Part shown: piece by piece, positions 48,946 through 61,600 of the stretch | Position numbering within the stretch: the stretch's first letter is position 1 | Layout: each line of letters opens with the position of its first letter | DNA from: Epiperipatus broadwayi | Lineage: Eukaryota; Onychophora; Udeonychophora; Euonychophora; Peripatidae | Assembly: GCA_028023455.1 (NCBI GenBank) | Contig: JAQFVV010000445.1 | Span: forward strand, 124,001-188,000 | DNA length: 64,000 nucleotides | Direction of reading: 5' to 3' | The notes under the pieces: generated by a model | Databases searched by the model: none | Told to the model about the DNA's origin: nothing | The model's input: the letters and a program-made list of their open reading frames with translations, nothing else | Position numbers and translations under genes: made by a program

Positions 48946-49889
48946 GTATGTATATCAAAAGTGTTTAGCAGAGAAATCATATTATAGAGTAGTAATTCAT
49001 AGCAATCAAGTACACATATAATATATTGCGCCGAAAGTGCATTGGTTACTAATATTTTAAAATATACTTACTCTGTTTAATACATTGATATGCCTATATT
49101 TTGCTTTACAATTTATACAGAGTTTAAATTATATATATATATAAACAATAATACAGATAGACTTCGTATTTATCCTGTATACATTTTCTTGGTAGTAATA
49201 AGATTATACTACAAGATCACTTTATCATTTATTATTCCAAAGACAGACAACTGGAGTAACAACAAACAAATCTATACACGGACTAATGTGAAATATATGT
49301 TTACATATATTTGTTTTTGTATTGTATACATATTTACGTTTTTAAAATAAAAATATTTTTAAAGTTAAGATTTGATGTGAAAAAGTTTCGCAGAACATTT
49401 CTTTTTTTTTTTTGTTTGTTTGTTTATTTATTTTTAAAAAAATTAAAAATAAAAAACCTTGATTCCTAGCTTTCAAATTTTTCATATTCTCATCCAGAAA
49501 ATCTATATATATATTTAGAATCGATAAATAGCAAAACTTCAAAATAAAATTAATAAAAAAAATCTAATTTCAAAACTTCTCAATTATCGGAAAGATTTCT
49601 TTTCAGGTATTTCCTGTTTTGCAAATAGTGAAATATCAAAAAAGGATAGACCGCTTACTTAGGGAAATAGATGTCATTGACGTGAGATGCTCCGCTTAAA
49701 ATATCTTTAAAAATAACAACAAAAAACTCAAACTACACCTGATTTGAAAATATGTTAAAAAAATTATCGGTTTTTTTTATTATTGTATTTTTTTACAATC
49801 ATTTATTCATTGTCAAAAATAAAAGATTAATTTAGGTCTAAGATATACACACAGACTATATTTGCATGTGTGCGGATATGCACTTTTTG
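48946..49889. other. A+T-rich DNA, no gene seen
   Basis: No supported feature. Confidence 0.45.
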
Positions 49890-49981
49890 TTTTTTTATGT
49901 CAAATGTGTTGACCGGAAGGCGAACCTAGGCCAGCTGCTTGGAAGGCAGCTATGCTAACCACTAGGCCATCAACGCTTGAC
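49890..49981 (-). repeat. tRNA-Gly-like SINE, family 1, anticodon TCC
   Basis: Its reverse complement reads GTCAAGCGTTGATGGCCTAG, then anticodon arm GCTGC-CTTCCAA-GCAGC (anticodon TCC), B box AGGTTCGCCTTCC, and tail TTTGACATAAAAAAAC. Flanking TGCACTTTTTGTTT and TGCACGTTTGTTTA suggest a target-site duplication. This is the copy closest to an intact tRNA-Gly(UCC) shape. Confidence 0.85.
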
Positions 49982-51139
49982 TGCACGTTTGTTTATTTTA
50001 AATAATTAAATTACAATTTATTAAAAAAACAATTATTAAATGTATAACGAAATTTTAATATATATGCTTATTTATAGTTCTTTGCAATGATAGAATAATG
50101 TCATATTACCAAAGTAACAGATCCATCCGCTTTTCGGTTGACCAAATTTACTTAAATTAAAATCATCCAAAAATGTCTATTTTTAACAATTAGCTAATTT
50201 TCTTAAACTAAACTTTTAGTGTTTCTAAAACATATGAAGATCTTAAAGTTTTTTAAACACACAATCAGTATATGATAACAAAAATATTAATGAATAAGTA
50301 AAAAAAAAAAAAAATTTTAAACTAAAATAAAGTTGTTGTTTTTTTAATAAATAAAAATTCTATATATGTATCATAGTTATTTCGTATGATATAACATTTG
50401 TTGTGAAAATATTTGATCCAAATCGCAGTGTGTGGTTACAAAAATACCCATTACCACATATTGTTCAGAGAAAAACGATCACTAATGTGCGATGTTCATG
50501 ATGAACGGGTCATAAGGCATTTAAAAGAATCAAAAAAATAAAGAAAAAGAGAGAGACAGCCAGAAAAGAAGCAGAAAAGAGTGTATGAAATAAAAATAGT
50601 ACTTTGTTTTTGATGAGCTAAAATAGTTCCTATAGAACAGTAGAAAATATTTTTGTTGGGATTTGTTGGTTGACTATTTGCAGCTAATCCATATCTGAAG
50701 ATCTTTTTACTATCTATCAACTGTGGACCTTATTTGTAGTCTGAATTCAGTTACTCTTATAATGTTTCATTTATTCAGCACAGTACTTAGTTTAACTACT
50801 TGTCCTATTCTTTCTCTCTTTTTTCTTTTTAACTTGTCTCTGTCTCTTTCCTTTCTTTTTTCTCTCTTTTTTGTAATTAGGATAAGCATATTTGATTATA
50901 GCCACTATTAACATATTCTTTATAGGAAAAAAATACTTTTTTATTCAAATATCAAGTGTGGAGATATTTGGATATAAAAATTTTTTTAACAAAAAATATC
51001 ACATGGTGCAATATCTTCTTAATAATCTTTAGAACTTTTTCTTACTAAAAATTAATCTGTGACTCATTAAATTCTTTATTAAAATTTTTTAACCAACTTG
51101 AAGTCAGTTTTATAAATACAAAAGTTAATATTTAAGAAT
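49982..51139. other. A+T-rich DNA, no gene seen
   Basis: 50820-50870 is a pyrimidine-rich CTTT/TCTC tract. Nothing else is supported. Confidence 0.45.
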
Positions 51140-51705
51140 TATGTGTACCAGTAGTATGAGATAGTATAGATATTTGAAGGGTGCTTCAAAGTCTGTGTTC
51201 AAATCCTCTATATTTACAATTAAGTTCCAGATATATGAAGAATGCCTGTATTTCAAATCTTACACATTAAGATTGCATCCTGTCTATCCCTCTTCTATGT
51301 ATTTAAATGGATAAAATCCTATACATGAGAGGTCAGAATGACTTGAGATCAACATGAACATGGCAATAATATTGGCATCAGCTTGGGATTTGGGCTTTTC
51401 ATCATCAGGTTATCAATAGGATGGATAGCTGAAGAGTTGGGTGTTAAAGTAGATTGAAGCCTTTCCATTAAAGTATGAAGAATTGCTATCTTAATATAAA
51501 CTGAGCACTGATTATATATATATATATCTATGGGATATGATAATCTAGACCAACTGATGAGTGCTGGTTTAACAGAAATACCTGTACTGGTGATTATTTA
51601 TCTTTTCTACATGTATGTGGTCATGTGTATCAGTAGTATGAGATAGTGTGGATAGTTGAAGGATGCTTGAATGTATGTATTCAAATCTATATTAACAATA
51701 TGATA
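51140..51705 (+). mobile_element. HHR-C element, about 1.3 tandem units
   Basis: The tRNA-like end (TGAAGGGTGCTTCAAAGTCT, GTTCAAATCCT) occurs at about 51170-51209 and again near 51655-51690. Between them lie the CTATCCCTCTTCTATGTATT leader, the AAAGTATGAAG block and a hammerhead at 51542-51595. The layout is head to tail, plus strand. Confidence 0.78.
51542..51595 (+). ncRNA. HHR-C hammerhead, stem II damaged
   Basis: CTGATGA and GAAA are both intact, with stem I CCAA/CTGG plus AATC/GATT and stem III ATA/TGT. Stem II has lost a G on its 3' side (GTGCT versus AACA). Confidence 0.65.
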
Positions 51706-52904
51706 TATACAGCTAAGTTAGAAATATCCATTATTCTACATTGTTTATATTTTTTAAATCAGAAATTAATATCATAAAAAAGTTTTAATTTCATTGACAT
51801 TAAAAATATATAATTATGATTACACATCATGTTAATTATTCTTTCAAATAATTAGATAACATTTAAGATAATGCAATAGACCTATATAATTGTTTTAGTA
51901 GTAATAAAAATCATACGGCTGTTTATTGTGATTAGGTATGATCGCTTTGTCACTATCTCAGTGATTGAAGCATTAAGGACCAGATGTCATAAAATATGCT
52001 ATCTGCAAGGCAATTTTCCTATCTCTACTCTTAATAATTTTCAGTTTAAATGTATTTTATATTATCACATCCAAAAGATTGAAAAACATGTTGATTGGTT
52101 TTACAATCTTGCCATCATATTTCTAAACTTTTCTGAAACATTATTAAATAAAATTATTTTAATACCTTTATATTAGGTTATTACTTTAAAGAAATGCAAT
52201 TTTGATTTATTTTATTTAGAAGATATGGCTGAGCACAGAATACAAAAGAGAGATAAAAATCAAACAAGGTATAAAGTTTTCAATAAAAACAATTTGCTGC
52301 AGTGAATGTTAAAGCAGAGAAAATCACAAAACTTCAAATAAACAGAGAAATGGACCAATGCCTTTTATAAAAGAATGTATCACTGCTATAAAACTCAAGT
52401 ACAGTGTATGTTTTCTATCTCTTTATTTTGTTGGACAAGGGATAACCATCCTCATTTGTTAGTGGCTGATGTTGGTGTTAATTCTGTATAGTAGATCACA
52501 ATATTAATATTTACTAATTGATTTAGAATATTTTATGTTAATATAAAAATAAGTATCAATAATTTTTATAGGCCATTTTTAATAATGTCTTTTAAAAAGG
52601 AAAATACTTTTTATGGAATGATTAAATTTCTTTATGGATTACAAATGCTGATTAATATAATACAAATCTAGTTACACTGCCATTGCAAGAGAAACCCAAA
52701 AAAGGCTAAAAAATTATTGTTATAAGGAACAGTATTTATTTGCAGAGGATTAAACACAAATAAGCTAAAACTTAAAATAGATATTCAGCATTTGGTTAAA
52801 TAAAGTTTATAGCACACTTAAAGTATTTTTTTATTATAATTAATATTTAAAATATTTTAAAAAACTACTGAAAATTATGAAAACCTTTTTAATGTATTAT
52901 GTTA
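51706..52904. other. A+T-rich DNA, no gene seen
   Basis: No supported feature. Confidence 0.45.
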
Positions 52905-53960
52905 TTAAAATTATATTGTAATAATCAATAAATTTTACAAAAGCAATGTTTAGATTATAATTATATAGAAGGTAATCATTCCTCCTCACTAGAGTTACTA
53001 AACAGTGATTTTAAAGTGCAAGCATACTCTTGCCCCAGCCACAAGATAGAGACTTGGAGAAAATAAAAATGTCCATCTTATTTTCAACCCAAATGCACTT
53101 ATATGAACCAATCTTAAGTATCTAGAAGTGAGAGTGGGAATATATAAATCATTCACTTTAAATCCATTTATTTTAATAATCTTATTAGCATTTATGAAAT
53201 CTTATAATTTACTTTGTGCTAATATTAGATGATGTCAAATTATGTAATAATCAATAAATTTTAGTAATGCAGTGTTTAGATTGCAACTATATAAAAGGTA
53301 AGCATTTCTTCTTAGTAGCTGCCATTAAACAGTGATAATAAAACTGCAAACATACTCTTACCCCAGTCATAAGATAAATACATTGAAAAAATAAAAATGA
53401 CCATTTTATTTTCAAATTCAAATGTACTTATATGAGGTCTACAAGTGAGAGTGTGAACATATAAATCATTCACTTCTCACTTCTAGACACTTAAAATAAA
53501 TACGTTTGAGGTTGAAAATAAGATGCGACTGGTGCGAGAGTATCCTTGCAGTTTTAATACCATTGTTAAATGGCATTAGTGATAAAGGACGATTATCTTA
53601 TGTATTATTACAATTTAAACATTGCACTAGTAAAATTTAGTATCACCTAGTATTAGCAGAAAGTAACTTATAATATTTCAGAAATGCTAATGAGATTATT
53701 AAAATAAGAAATGGATTTAAAATGAATGATTTATATATTTATGCTATCATTTCTAGACACTTAATATTGGCTCATACAAATGCACTTGAGCTTAAAAATA
53801 AGCTAGTCATTCTTTTTTCTCAAAATCTCTATATTGTGACTAAGGCAAGAATATCCTTGCAGTTTTAGCATCACTGTTTAACAATGCAGTGAGGATGAAT
53901 AATTACCTTCTATATAATTAAAATTATATAATAATTATAATTATCAAATATATTATTAAA
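52905..53960. repeat. Foldback array of about 325-bp units (tandem, then inverted)
   Basis: Block GTAATAATCAATAAATTTTA begins at 52919 and again at 53244, a period of 325 bp. Each is followed by GCAATGTTTAGATT-type and CATACTCTTGCCCCAG-type sequence. From about 53470 the same sequences appear inverted (for example GAGAGTATCCTTGCAGTTTT at 53538 and AGAATATCCTTGCAGTTTTA at 53847), ending near 53960. The layout is like HHR-A and HHR-C, but I find no hammerhead core in it. Confidence 0.75.
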
Positions 53961-54501
53961 AACTTCTATCATATTATGTAATGGGTGTTTGAAGTTAGAA
54001 CTTTTTATTCACTGATTATTGTCATTTAAAAATAAAAATGAGACCTAAATTAGAATTATTAGTACCAAAAATAAATAATACAATAGACAAAACTATAAGA
54101 CAAGTAACAAACATAAAGTAATCTCTCTTTGATATTGAACTATCATAACCAATCATGACAGTCAGTAACATTTTACTTTGTACCAAAAACACTCTGGAAA
54201 GGATTAAAAATGAATAGCAAGTATTGCAAAGAAATTTTATTGTCTTGGTGCTTATACTTTCATCAGTAATAATATCATAACTTTAATACAATTTATTTAT
54301 TTCTAATCATAAAACATGAATTTACAATAAAAATGAAAAATATAATTACTATATTCTAATCATCTACATATATTCATGCCATTAAATTCAGTCTTTACCT
54401 TTGTTTACAAATTAGCGATGCTAAAAAATATTAGGTTGGGGCAGAGTGAGTGATAGAAATTATATATATATATTATATTTAATGTTTTCACAGTTGTATG
54501 A

Positions 54502-54797
54502 TGTACATAAATGATTTTTTGGATAAAACTGTGTATTATTATCTATTATATACTGATATTTTGAGTAGCTAGCATCCGTCATTGTTGAGGTAAAATCTTG
54601 AAAGAAAATTTGTTCGATCTCAAACTGTAACGTGACTGAGTGCTTCATCTCACACTCAGCCACATTATAGTTTGAGATTGAAAAAATTTTCTTTCAAGAT
54701 TTTACCTTGACAATGGCGGATGCTAGTTAGTCAAAATATCAGTATATAATAAAAATAATGCATGGTTTTACCCAAAAAATCATTTAACTACATGTAT
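54502..54797. repeat. Inverted repeat, about 140-bp arms
   Basis: Arms about 54502-54640 and 54656-54797, imperfect. The inner arm has AATTTTCTTTCAAGATTTTA and its complement, and ATACTGATATTTTGA near the outer part. The latter motif is shared with the inverted repeat at 31667-31831. Confidence 0.8.
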
Positions 54798-54835
54798 GTT
54801 TATATATATATATATATATATGTGTGTGTGCATGT
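54798..54835. repeat. (TA)n(TG)n tract
   Basis: Short TA then TG repeats next to the inverted repeat. Confidence 0.85.
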
Positions 54836-55474
54836 GTGTTAAAGCAGGTCATAATAAATCTGATTTGTAAATGCAATAGAAAGATATAGTATCAATGATT
54901 AAGACGCAGGTGATTTCTAAGCATATGTCTTTACATTTGCAGAATAGACCAAATCATAATAAGCTGAATAAAAATATATGACTGACATTACATAGTAAAA
55001 TATTTCTTAAACTTAGGAAATTGTTTGAGAAGTTAATAATACATAGACAGCACATTGAAAATTTTATATTTTTCATTGACAATAATATTGTTCCTAAAAG
55101 TCAGAGAATTAAAATTAACTCTAACATAGATTATCTTCCTGGAGCCCATAGACTTGAATGGAATAGTATATTAGAAAAAAAAACATCTATCAAACTAATA
55201 CATGTGCTTAATTAAAAATTCTTTTTTGATTAAGGTTAAGATAATTGAGTAGGAAATTATAGATTTTAATATTCACAATTTATGGAGTTGAATGAACAAA
55301 AAATATTACAGGAATGGGTTTGTTCAAAAGAAAAGACATTGTTACCAAAATTTCATAAAAAATAAGTCATTAGTTTGAAAATATAGGATATTTTTATAAG
55401 AAATAAGAGGTTTTTTAGAGACAATAACTATTCTATATTTGGTAAGTTTCTTGATAAACTTAATATGTCAAATA

Positions 55475-55489
55475 TATCTAGATATTAAA
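55475..55489 (+). repeat. HHR-A target-site duplication, left
   Basis: tatctagatattaaa, identical to 56083-56097. Confidence 0.85.
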
Positions 55490-56082
55490 TAGGCAAAACT
55501 CTTTCCATACAGTAATGCCATTCAAAGCAAGACATAGCAATCAATGTCTTGCTTTGAGTGACACTACTGTATGGAGAGAGTTTTGCCTATTTTAACAACA
55601 GTTATGAGCAAGCATAGGAAATAGTGATATGTGTTATTTAAAGGTTTAATATCAATCCTGCCTAATAGGAAAGTGGTGACTATGATTATAAAGAACCAAA
55701 GACACCAAAATATATGGATGATGAACTGAGTTCAGGCCCATATGACTATATAAGCTATTGAGCTTAGATTGAAAATATTTGTGTGTGTTCAATTTTATTC
55801 TCATGGTTTTGTAGTTATGTAGAGATTAAAAGGTGGCTGCTGGAGGGTTGCATTGGATCCTAAGATCTAGGTGCATTGCTCTCAGATCCAAATCCACTCA
55901 CTAATGAAGGCCACAAGCCAGAAACTAGTTTGGGGATATTGGATTTGGGGATTTTATGCACAAGCCTTCTGGCATCTATTGATTACTCTGTCTTGCTTTG
56001 AGTGGCACTACTGTATGAAGAGAGTTTTGGCTATTTTAGCAACAGTTTATGAGCAAGCATGGGAAATAGTGATCATGAAAGG
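55490..56082 (+). mobile_element. HHR-A element nested in the Penelope-like element
   Basis: A 593-bp insertion with a perfect 15-bp target-site duplication. It starts with a short inverted end (GGCAAAACTCTTTCCATACA), followed by one full plus-strand unit: the GAGAGTTTTGCC end, a GTTCAGGCCCATATG block, the GGTGGCTGCTGGAGGGTTGC block, the hammerhead at 55886-55944, and a second end. It encodes no protein; the 72-codon frame within it (55871-56089) is spurious. Confidence 0.88.
55886..55944 (+). ncRNA. HHR-A hammerhead, one core change
   Basis: Stem I ATCCAA/TTGGAT and most of the inner stem are kept. The core reads CTAATGA (conserved G5 changed to A), followed by GAAAC, stem III AC-TA-GT and cleavage site GTT. 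Probably inactive. Confidence 0.75.
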
Positions 56083-56097
56083 TATCTAGATATTAAA
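56083..56097 (+). repeat. HHR-A target-site duplication, right
   Basis: tatctagatattaaa, identical to 55475-55489. Confidence 0.85.
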
Positions 56098-56639
56098 ATG
56101 TTAAGGTTTTGGATATGTTGTCCAATTATTTGCATCATTTGCAGATTCAGCTGGTATTGTTGTCAGGGCAACATTAAAACAATTCAGTTCACCTAATAAT
56201 GATGTGCATCCATGATTTTTATGTCTACTAACTCTTCCATACATAATTATATCTTTCCAGAAATTCAACAGTTTAATACATCAATGATATATTCCTGGAT
56301 CTAGTTAAAAAGAAAGATAACAATATTAGTAATTTATATGATGCAATACTTAGTGATGCATAATGTTCATTATTGAATAAAGATTTATCTTTTTGACAAA
56401 CAATCTAATCATATCAAAAAAGTAAATTTAAAATACATCAGAATTTGAATAATTTTACTAGATGACTTAGATTAAGGGAATTTTTTGGAAAGAATAAATG
56501 CAATACCATTAATAAAACGCAATTTGATTGGATGCCTCCATATCAATGAAACATTTTACTTGATACATATATGATAACATTTATCAGAATACTATTAAAA
56601 AAATTAAGTGGAAACAACATAATAAATATAAGAGCAATT

Positions 56640-57585
56640 TAATATTTGATAAAAAATGCATTATATAATTTAGAAAAGAGAGAAGATATTATTATTAAAC
56701 CAATTGATAAAGGAAGAACAATAGTAATTATGAATAGGGATGATCACATGAATAAAGCTTTGCCTTTTTTAAATGATAGGATGTTTATAACCAAGAACAC
56801 AGGCTATTGTTAATAAATTATTTAGAGTGTCCTTTCCAGCTTGAAAGATATGAAAGTATGAGGTTGACTTGATAGGGATACATATATTTTTTTATTACCA
56901 AATAAACTCTACCCAAGATTCATAAACCTCATTGACCTGGTAGTCCTATAGGAGTAAACATTGGTTTTCTTACAGAAAATATTTCAGCATATGTAATTAG
57001 TCTTATACATGATATTCCTCCATCATTCAAGTCTTATGTTAAGGATACGGCCCATTTTCTTTCTATTTTAGAAAATGTCAAATCTCTATTACTGACTGAA
57101 TATTTTTAGTGACATTAGACATTTTATCACTGTATACTAATATATCTCATGAGAATGGAACTAAAGCAATTAAATCTGTTTTGGAAAACAAGGTCTATGA
57201 TCAGCACCAAATTACAACTGTTATTGAATTAATAAATTTAATCTTAAAAAATATTTTTTTTGTTTTTAAATCCATATATTGGTTACAAAGCAAGGTACTG
57301 CAATGGGAACAAAAATGTCACTGAATTATGCCAATATTTTTATGGTCAATTGAAATGCTCTATACTTGAGAAGGCTAGAACTTAAACCTCATACTTGGCT
57401 GAGATATGTAACTAATTTCTATGATTTGGTCAAACAATGAAGAAGAACTTCATACATTTTTGGATTACTTAAATAATTTTAATAAAAATATACAATTTTC
57501 AATGAATTTTTCTAAAACAATGACTCACTTTCTTGATATTCACATTGCTTATAGTAATATTCTTAGTAATAATATATATATATAT
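56640..57585 (+). pseudogene. Penelope-like reverse transcriptase remnant
   Basis: Motifs in order: an NLEKREDIIIKP stretch and DKGRTIVIMNRDDH near 56670-56750; LPKIHKPH and SPIGVNIGFLTENISAYV at about 56910-57000; TLDILSLYTNISHENGTKAI at 57112-57171 (block A, with the aspartate kept); GTAMGTKMSLNYANIFM at about 57296-57345; MIWSNNEEELHTFLDYLNNF at 57421-57480; and THFLDIHIA at about 57520-57550. This set is diagnostic of Penelope-like RTs, which are related to telomerase. The YIDD-type catalytic box before MIW is lost (about 57400-57420), and several frameshifts break the frame. Confidence 0.88.
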
Positions 57586-58139
57586 ATTGTGCCCTTTTCT
57601 ATAGGTCAATGATGGTTATAAATGGTCAATTACTAAAAAATTTTAAAATTAATATTATATAGTATTTAAAATTATAGACTATATTAAGCAGTAAAAGATT
57701 AATATGATATATTTAATAATAAATATTGTGATGGTGAGAATTGTATCTAATTCTATATTTTTCTAAATTGTTTTTCAAAATTTTATATAATTATTTTATA
57801 TAATATAAGTAGTAAATTTATTAAGACAGATAAAATTAGACTAAACACCGGAAATGACTATGTGACTGTCTGGAATATTCTATGTATAAGCACCGGTTTA
57901 AATTAATACTAATAATTAAAATATTTAAATAGTATATTATAGAAGTGGATGGAATTGTCACACATTATAATAAAAATAAGTAGTATACACCTTTATTAAT
58001 TATTGTTTCAAAATTGTTTTAAAGGTAGTTAAATTGTAATAGATAATAATTGATTTAAAAATAATAATGAGTTAACATTTAAGTCTATTACGTCATGATT
58101 TTAAAACTTTAGAAATTGTTTATAAATCCAAGTAGGGAT

Positions 58140-58260
58140 TGACCAATAAAAAATAGATCTTGGCAGACAACCAAAATCGCGCCAACTAATTGTATAAACG
58201 GGGGAGAACAAAAATGTGTTGACTCCAGACCAGAGGTAAAATTTTAAGCTCTGTAATTTT
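58140..58260 (+). promoter_or_regulatory. Weak promoter-like patch inside the 4.4-kb insertion
   Basis: A rare G+C-richer patch with GACCAATAAAAAAT (CCAAT-like), AATCGCGCCAAC and CCAGAGGTAAAATT (splice-donor-like). This is suggestive only; nothing downstream is recognisable as a gene. Confidence 0.15.
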
Positions 58261-58462
58261 TTTTTTCTTCAATTTATTAGTCAATTTTATTATAATTTTA
58301 ATAATATCTTTGAAAGAAACCAACTGACAATTTAAAAATCATCCGAAGAGAATCTTAGAATAAAATGTTTTAAAAAAAAGTTTTTCATAGTTATGTTTCA
58401 CTAACTTTACAGTAACCTGCCAGTGGATTCTATCGAAATATAATCGGAGTTTTCAATAGAAA

Positions 58463-58687
58463 ATGGATAGATTCTTGAAACCAAGTTGTAAATTTTATAA
58501 TGTTCCAAATATGTTAATATTATTCGTTGATATAGTTTATATAGCGTATCACTATGAAAGCTGCTTTCGTGCGTATAAAATCAATGAAAGGACATTGTGC
58601 GCAAAGTTAATGAAGATAATGGAAAATAAAAATAAGTATTATTCATATAAGAATAAATGGACAAAAGGAATTTTAATATTGAAATAG
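58463..58687 (+). CDS. Small open frame of unknown nature
   Basis: 74 codons starting MDRFLKPSCKFYNVP inside the 4.4-kb insertion. The MDRFLKP start resembles the beginnings of some Gag-like and transposon proteins of arthropods, but the rest shows no motif and is A+T-driven in composition. It may be chance, or the first exon or start of the lost protein of the inserted element. I give it little weight. Confidence 0.15.
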   Translation: MDRFLKPSCKFYNVPNMLILFVDIVYIAYHYESCFRAYKINERTLCAKLMKIMENKNKYYSYKNKWTKGILILK

Positions 58688-61600
58688 TTTGAATTGCTTT
58701 CTTTAAGATGACTTGAGAAAATACTCTAGAAAATAGTTAAGGATTGAAAGTAGTGTATACAAAATAATAATGAATGAAAGTGAAGTTTACCAAGGAAAAC
58801 ACTGGCCTAAAGAAAAAAAAAAAAAATTTTACAGAAGAGAAATATAAAATATTGGATCCATGGAAAATGCAATTGGTACCGTAATTATTAAATAATTGTA
58901 GTTTAACTAGAAATAAAGATGCATCAACGCGCCGAGGTAATATCCGCCAGAACATTAAAAAGCTTCGTGGGATAACTAAATAAAATGTTTTCTAATAATT
59001 TTGGATTAAACACTAAAACTAAAGATCGTCTAAACAGTTTATTAAATGAACTAATTTATTTAAAACTTTAATAAGCAGAAAGGAGAACATTCGGACAAAA
59101 GAAGAAATAATAAATATTATGGGACTAACCAAGATTTTCCGTCAGAAAAATATGTGATTATGGTTTGAATTATTTTCTTTACTAATCTAAGTTAAACATT
59201 AAGTTTTAGATAGCGATAGGAAAACAAATACATTAATTTGTGATATAACATTATATGAAATAATATGTTTTGATTTTGAATTTTAAAATAAAATTGTATG
59301 TATGTGGAAATTTGTATATTTGCGATGCTCGAAGAGAAAGAAACCTACTACGAACTCTGATAGGAAGATAAAGATTGTTTTTGGTAACATTTATAATTAT
59401 TAATGATATATAATGTATGTTTTATTTATTTAAATCAGCTGAGAAACGAATGAATGTAGCGCAAAAGTTTTATTATTATTATTGTTGTAAAACACATTTT
59501 TGAAAACAACACTCTAAAACACTTTGAGATGTGATTAGATTTTTAAAAATATGCATACGATAATCATTTTATGTGTTATTAATATAGTTCAATATAACCG
59601 ATGGTTATGTGATATTTTCTGCTAATTTTCCGATTGGGATATTTAAATGTTATTTTAACAAAACGTAGATGTTGAACCTACAGTGTAATAAAGCAAGACA
59701 AATTGTTCTTATGGAATAGGGAAATGTTTTTATATTAGCGAATTTTGTTTATTGTTTTTTAAAAAGTAGTTAGTACTTTATCGATGTTGGATACAGTAAA
59801 AATCTCGAGAGATAGTTTGGGTAGTGACTTGGTAGTACGTGGTGATTCGGAAACCAAGAGGATGTATTAAAAACTAGGATGCTACAGGGAATGAAATAAT
59901 AGGTAGTTTTAGGTGTTAATCAGCGTAGTTAACAAAGCCCTACAACTGGTACACAAGTTGTCTTGGACAGTGGTATTTTATATATTTCTTGTGAGTCGTA
60001 CTAGATGTTTGGTAAAGCTGAGTAAATAGCTGCCACATCATGCTTATCGCCAAGATTATTAGACAATGAATGTCGGACCTATTCACACTGTTCCATACAT
60101 TTTTGAAGTATATTGCGGATAAGTTATCTATCTATCTTCCCGATATCCTATACATCTTTCGCTATCTTTATCTGTATTTCTTGCAACTACATCGTTATGT
60201 GATAAGTCTATTAAAAGGGAAACAATAGATATTTCAGAATGTATGTCATGCTATTATTTGGAATAAGAATAGTTAAGTATTAACGAAGAGTAGATTATGA
60301 TTATCGAAAGAAAGATGCAGATATCCTAAGAAGGGAAGGAGTTAGAGAATTATTATAATTCCTTTTTAAGAAATGAACTATAATTTTATAAAAGTATATC
60401 AAAATAGAAATATACAAAAATATTAAATATAATTTCACATTTTTTATTGTTAATTATATTTTAAAAAATATAAGTATTGCATATTTAAAAAATACAATAA
60501 CATTCGATAATTATAGTATATGTGAAACTGTAACAGGTGATAATTAAACCCATGTTATAGTATTATACATGAGTATGGCTTATGGAATAAACGTATTATA
60601 GTTTATGAGCATTGGAGAACAAATGTTAAAAGTAATAATAATATTTGAATAATATGCGGAGTGACTTATATAAAGTTATAAGAAAATGTAATTTTCTTTT
60701 AAAAAACCATATTGATTGTAAAATTATGATGTTATAAATGATGTTTATCCACATAGATAATTTATAATACAGTAACTTTAATATTAAAAGGTAAAGAATG
60801 GTGTTACCCATAAAATAGTTAAAATAAGTGATATGATAAACCTAATGAGGAATAAATAAATAACTTTTAAAAGGCATAATAAGTTTAATTAACGATAAAA
60901 GAAATATAAATGTGTATAATTCAGCTATTGTAGTGTAAAGAAAAATGAGGATATCCCTTGTAAATAGATGTAGATGGATTTGTTTGTTTTATTTATTTTT
61001 TATTGATGTTAATAAAATTTTAAAATTTGTTTATTAAAACTTGTGTCTGAGTTTTGTTTTCTCTACATCATTGCATGAATTCACAGGGTATGTTCACAAC
61101 CATTAAACTAAGTATATGATTGTTTGCACAAAAGATAAATAGAGAAGTATGTTTAATCTTAAATATTTATTGATGTTCTTGTAATTAAATAATTATAAAA
61201 TTGCATTGCGTTACTGGTCATCAATCCATTATCATAATATTTTGCTAAATTATATGCTATTAGTTGCCACTTGCTTTATTTATCAGATTATCTAAACACT
61301 GCCACTTATTAATTTATTTTATTACTTAAAGATAAAAAAGGGGATATTAGATTATTAACTTATTACGGTTATAAATTTGCGATGAAAGAAAAGCTGTACT
61401 AGTTGGATTAAGCAATGAAGATTGTGATTATTATTGTTTTATTATTAATCTAATTGCAGAGTAGTAGATTATGACATAAAATCCTTATCATATTTTGCTA
61501 CCATATGTTTATTAACATATGAATAAATTTAAGAACCTGAGATTATTTCATTTGAGCTAGATGATTACTATTATTATTATTAGAGATAAAGATTAATACT

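Larger units (their letters stand above)
55010..57585 (+). mobile_element. Penelope-like element, 5' part, decayed
   Basis: Plus-strand remnant of a Penelope-like retroelement, interrupted by an HHR-A element (55490-56082) and cut at 57585 by a 4.4-kb insertion after which the PLE continues at 62028. N-terminal traces (55021-55475) are weak. From 56640 the match is clear: NLEKREDIIIKP, IDKGRTIVIMNRDDHM, LPKIHKPH (split by frameshifts), SLYTNIS, GTAMGTKM-like, and FLDI. Numerous stops and frameshifts show that it is dead. Confidence 0.85.

Noticed and set aside
49890-49981. Possible functional tRNA-Gly gene
   Set aside because: B-box and acceptor changes, an extended stem, an A-rich tail and target-site duplications at sister copies show a SINE.
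54225-54272. Complement contains CTGATGA followed by AAGTATAAGCACC, resembling a hammerhead 5' half
   Set aside because: The second block reads AAAATTTC with no matching stem II or stem I arms that I could pair.
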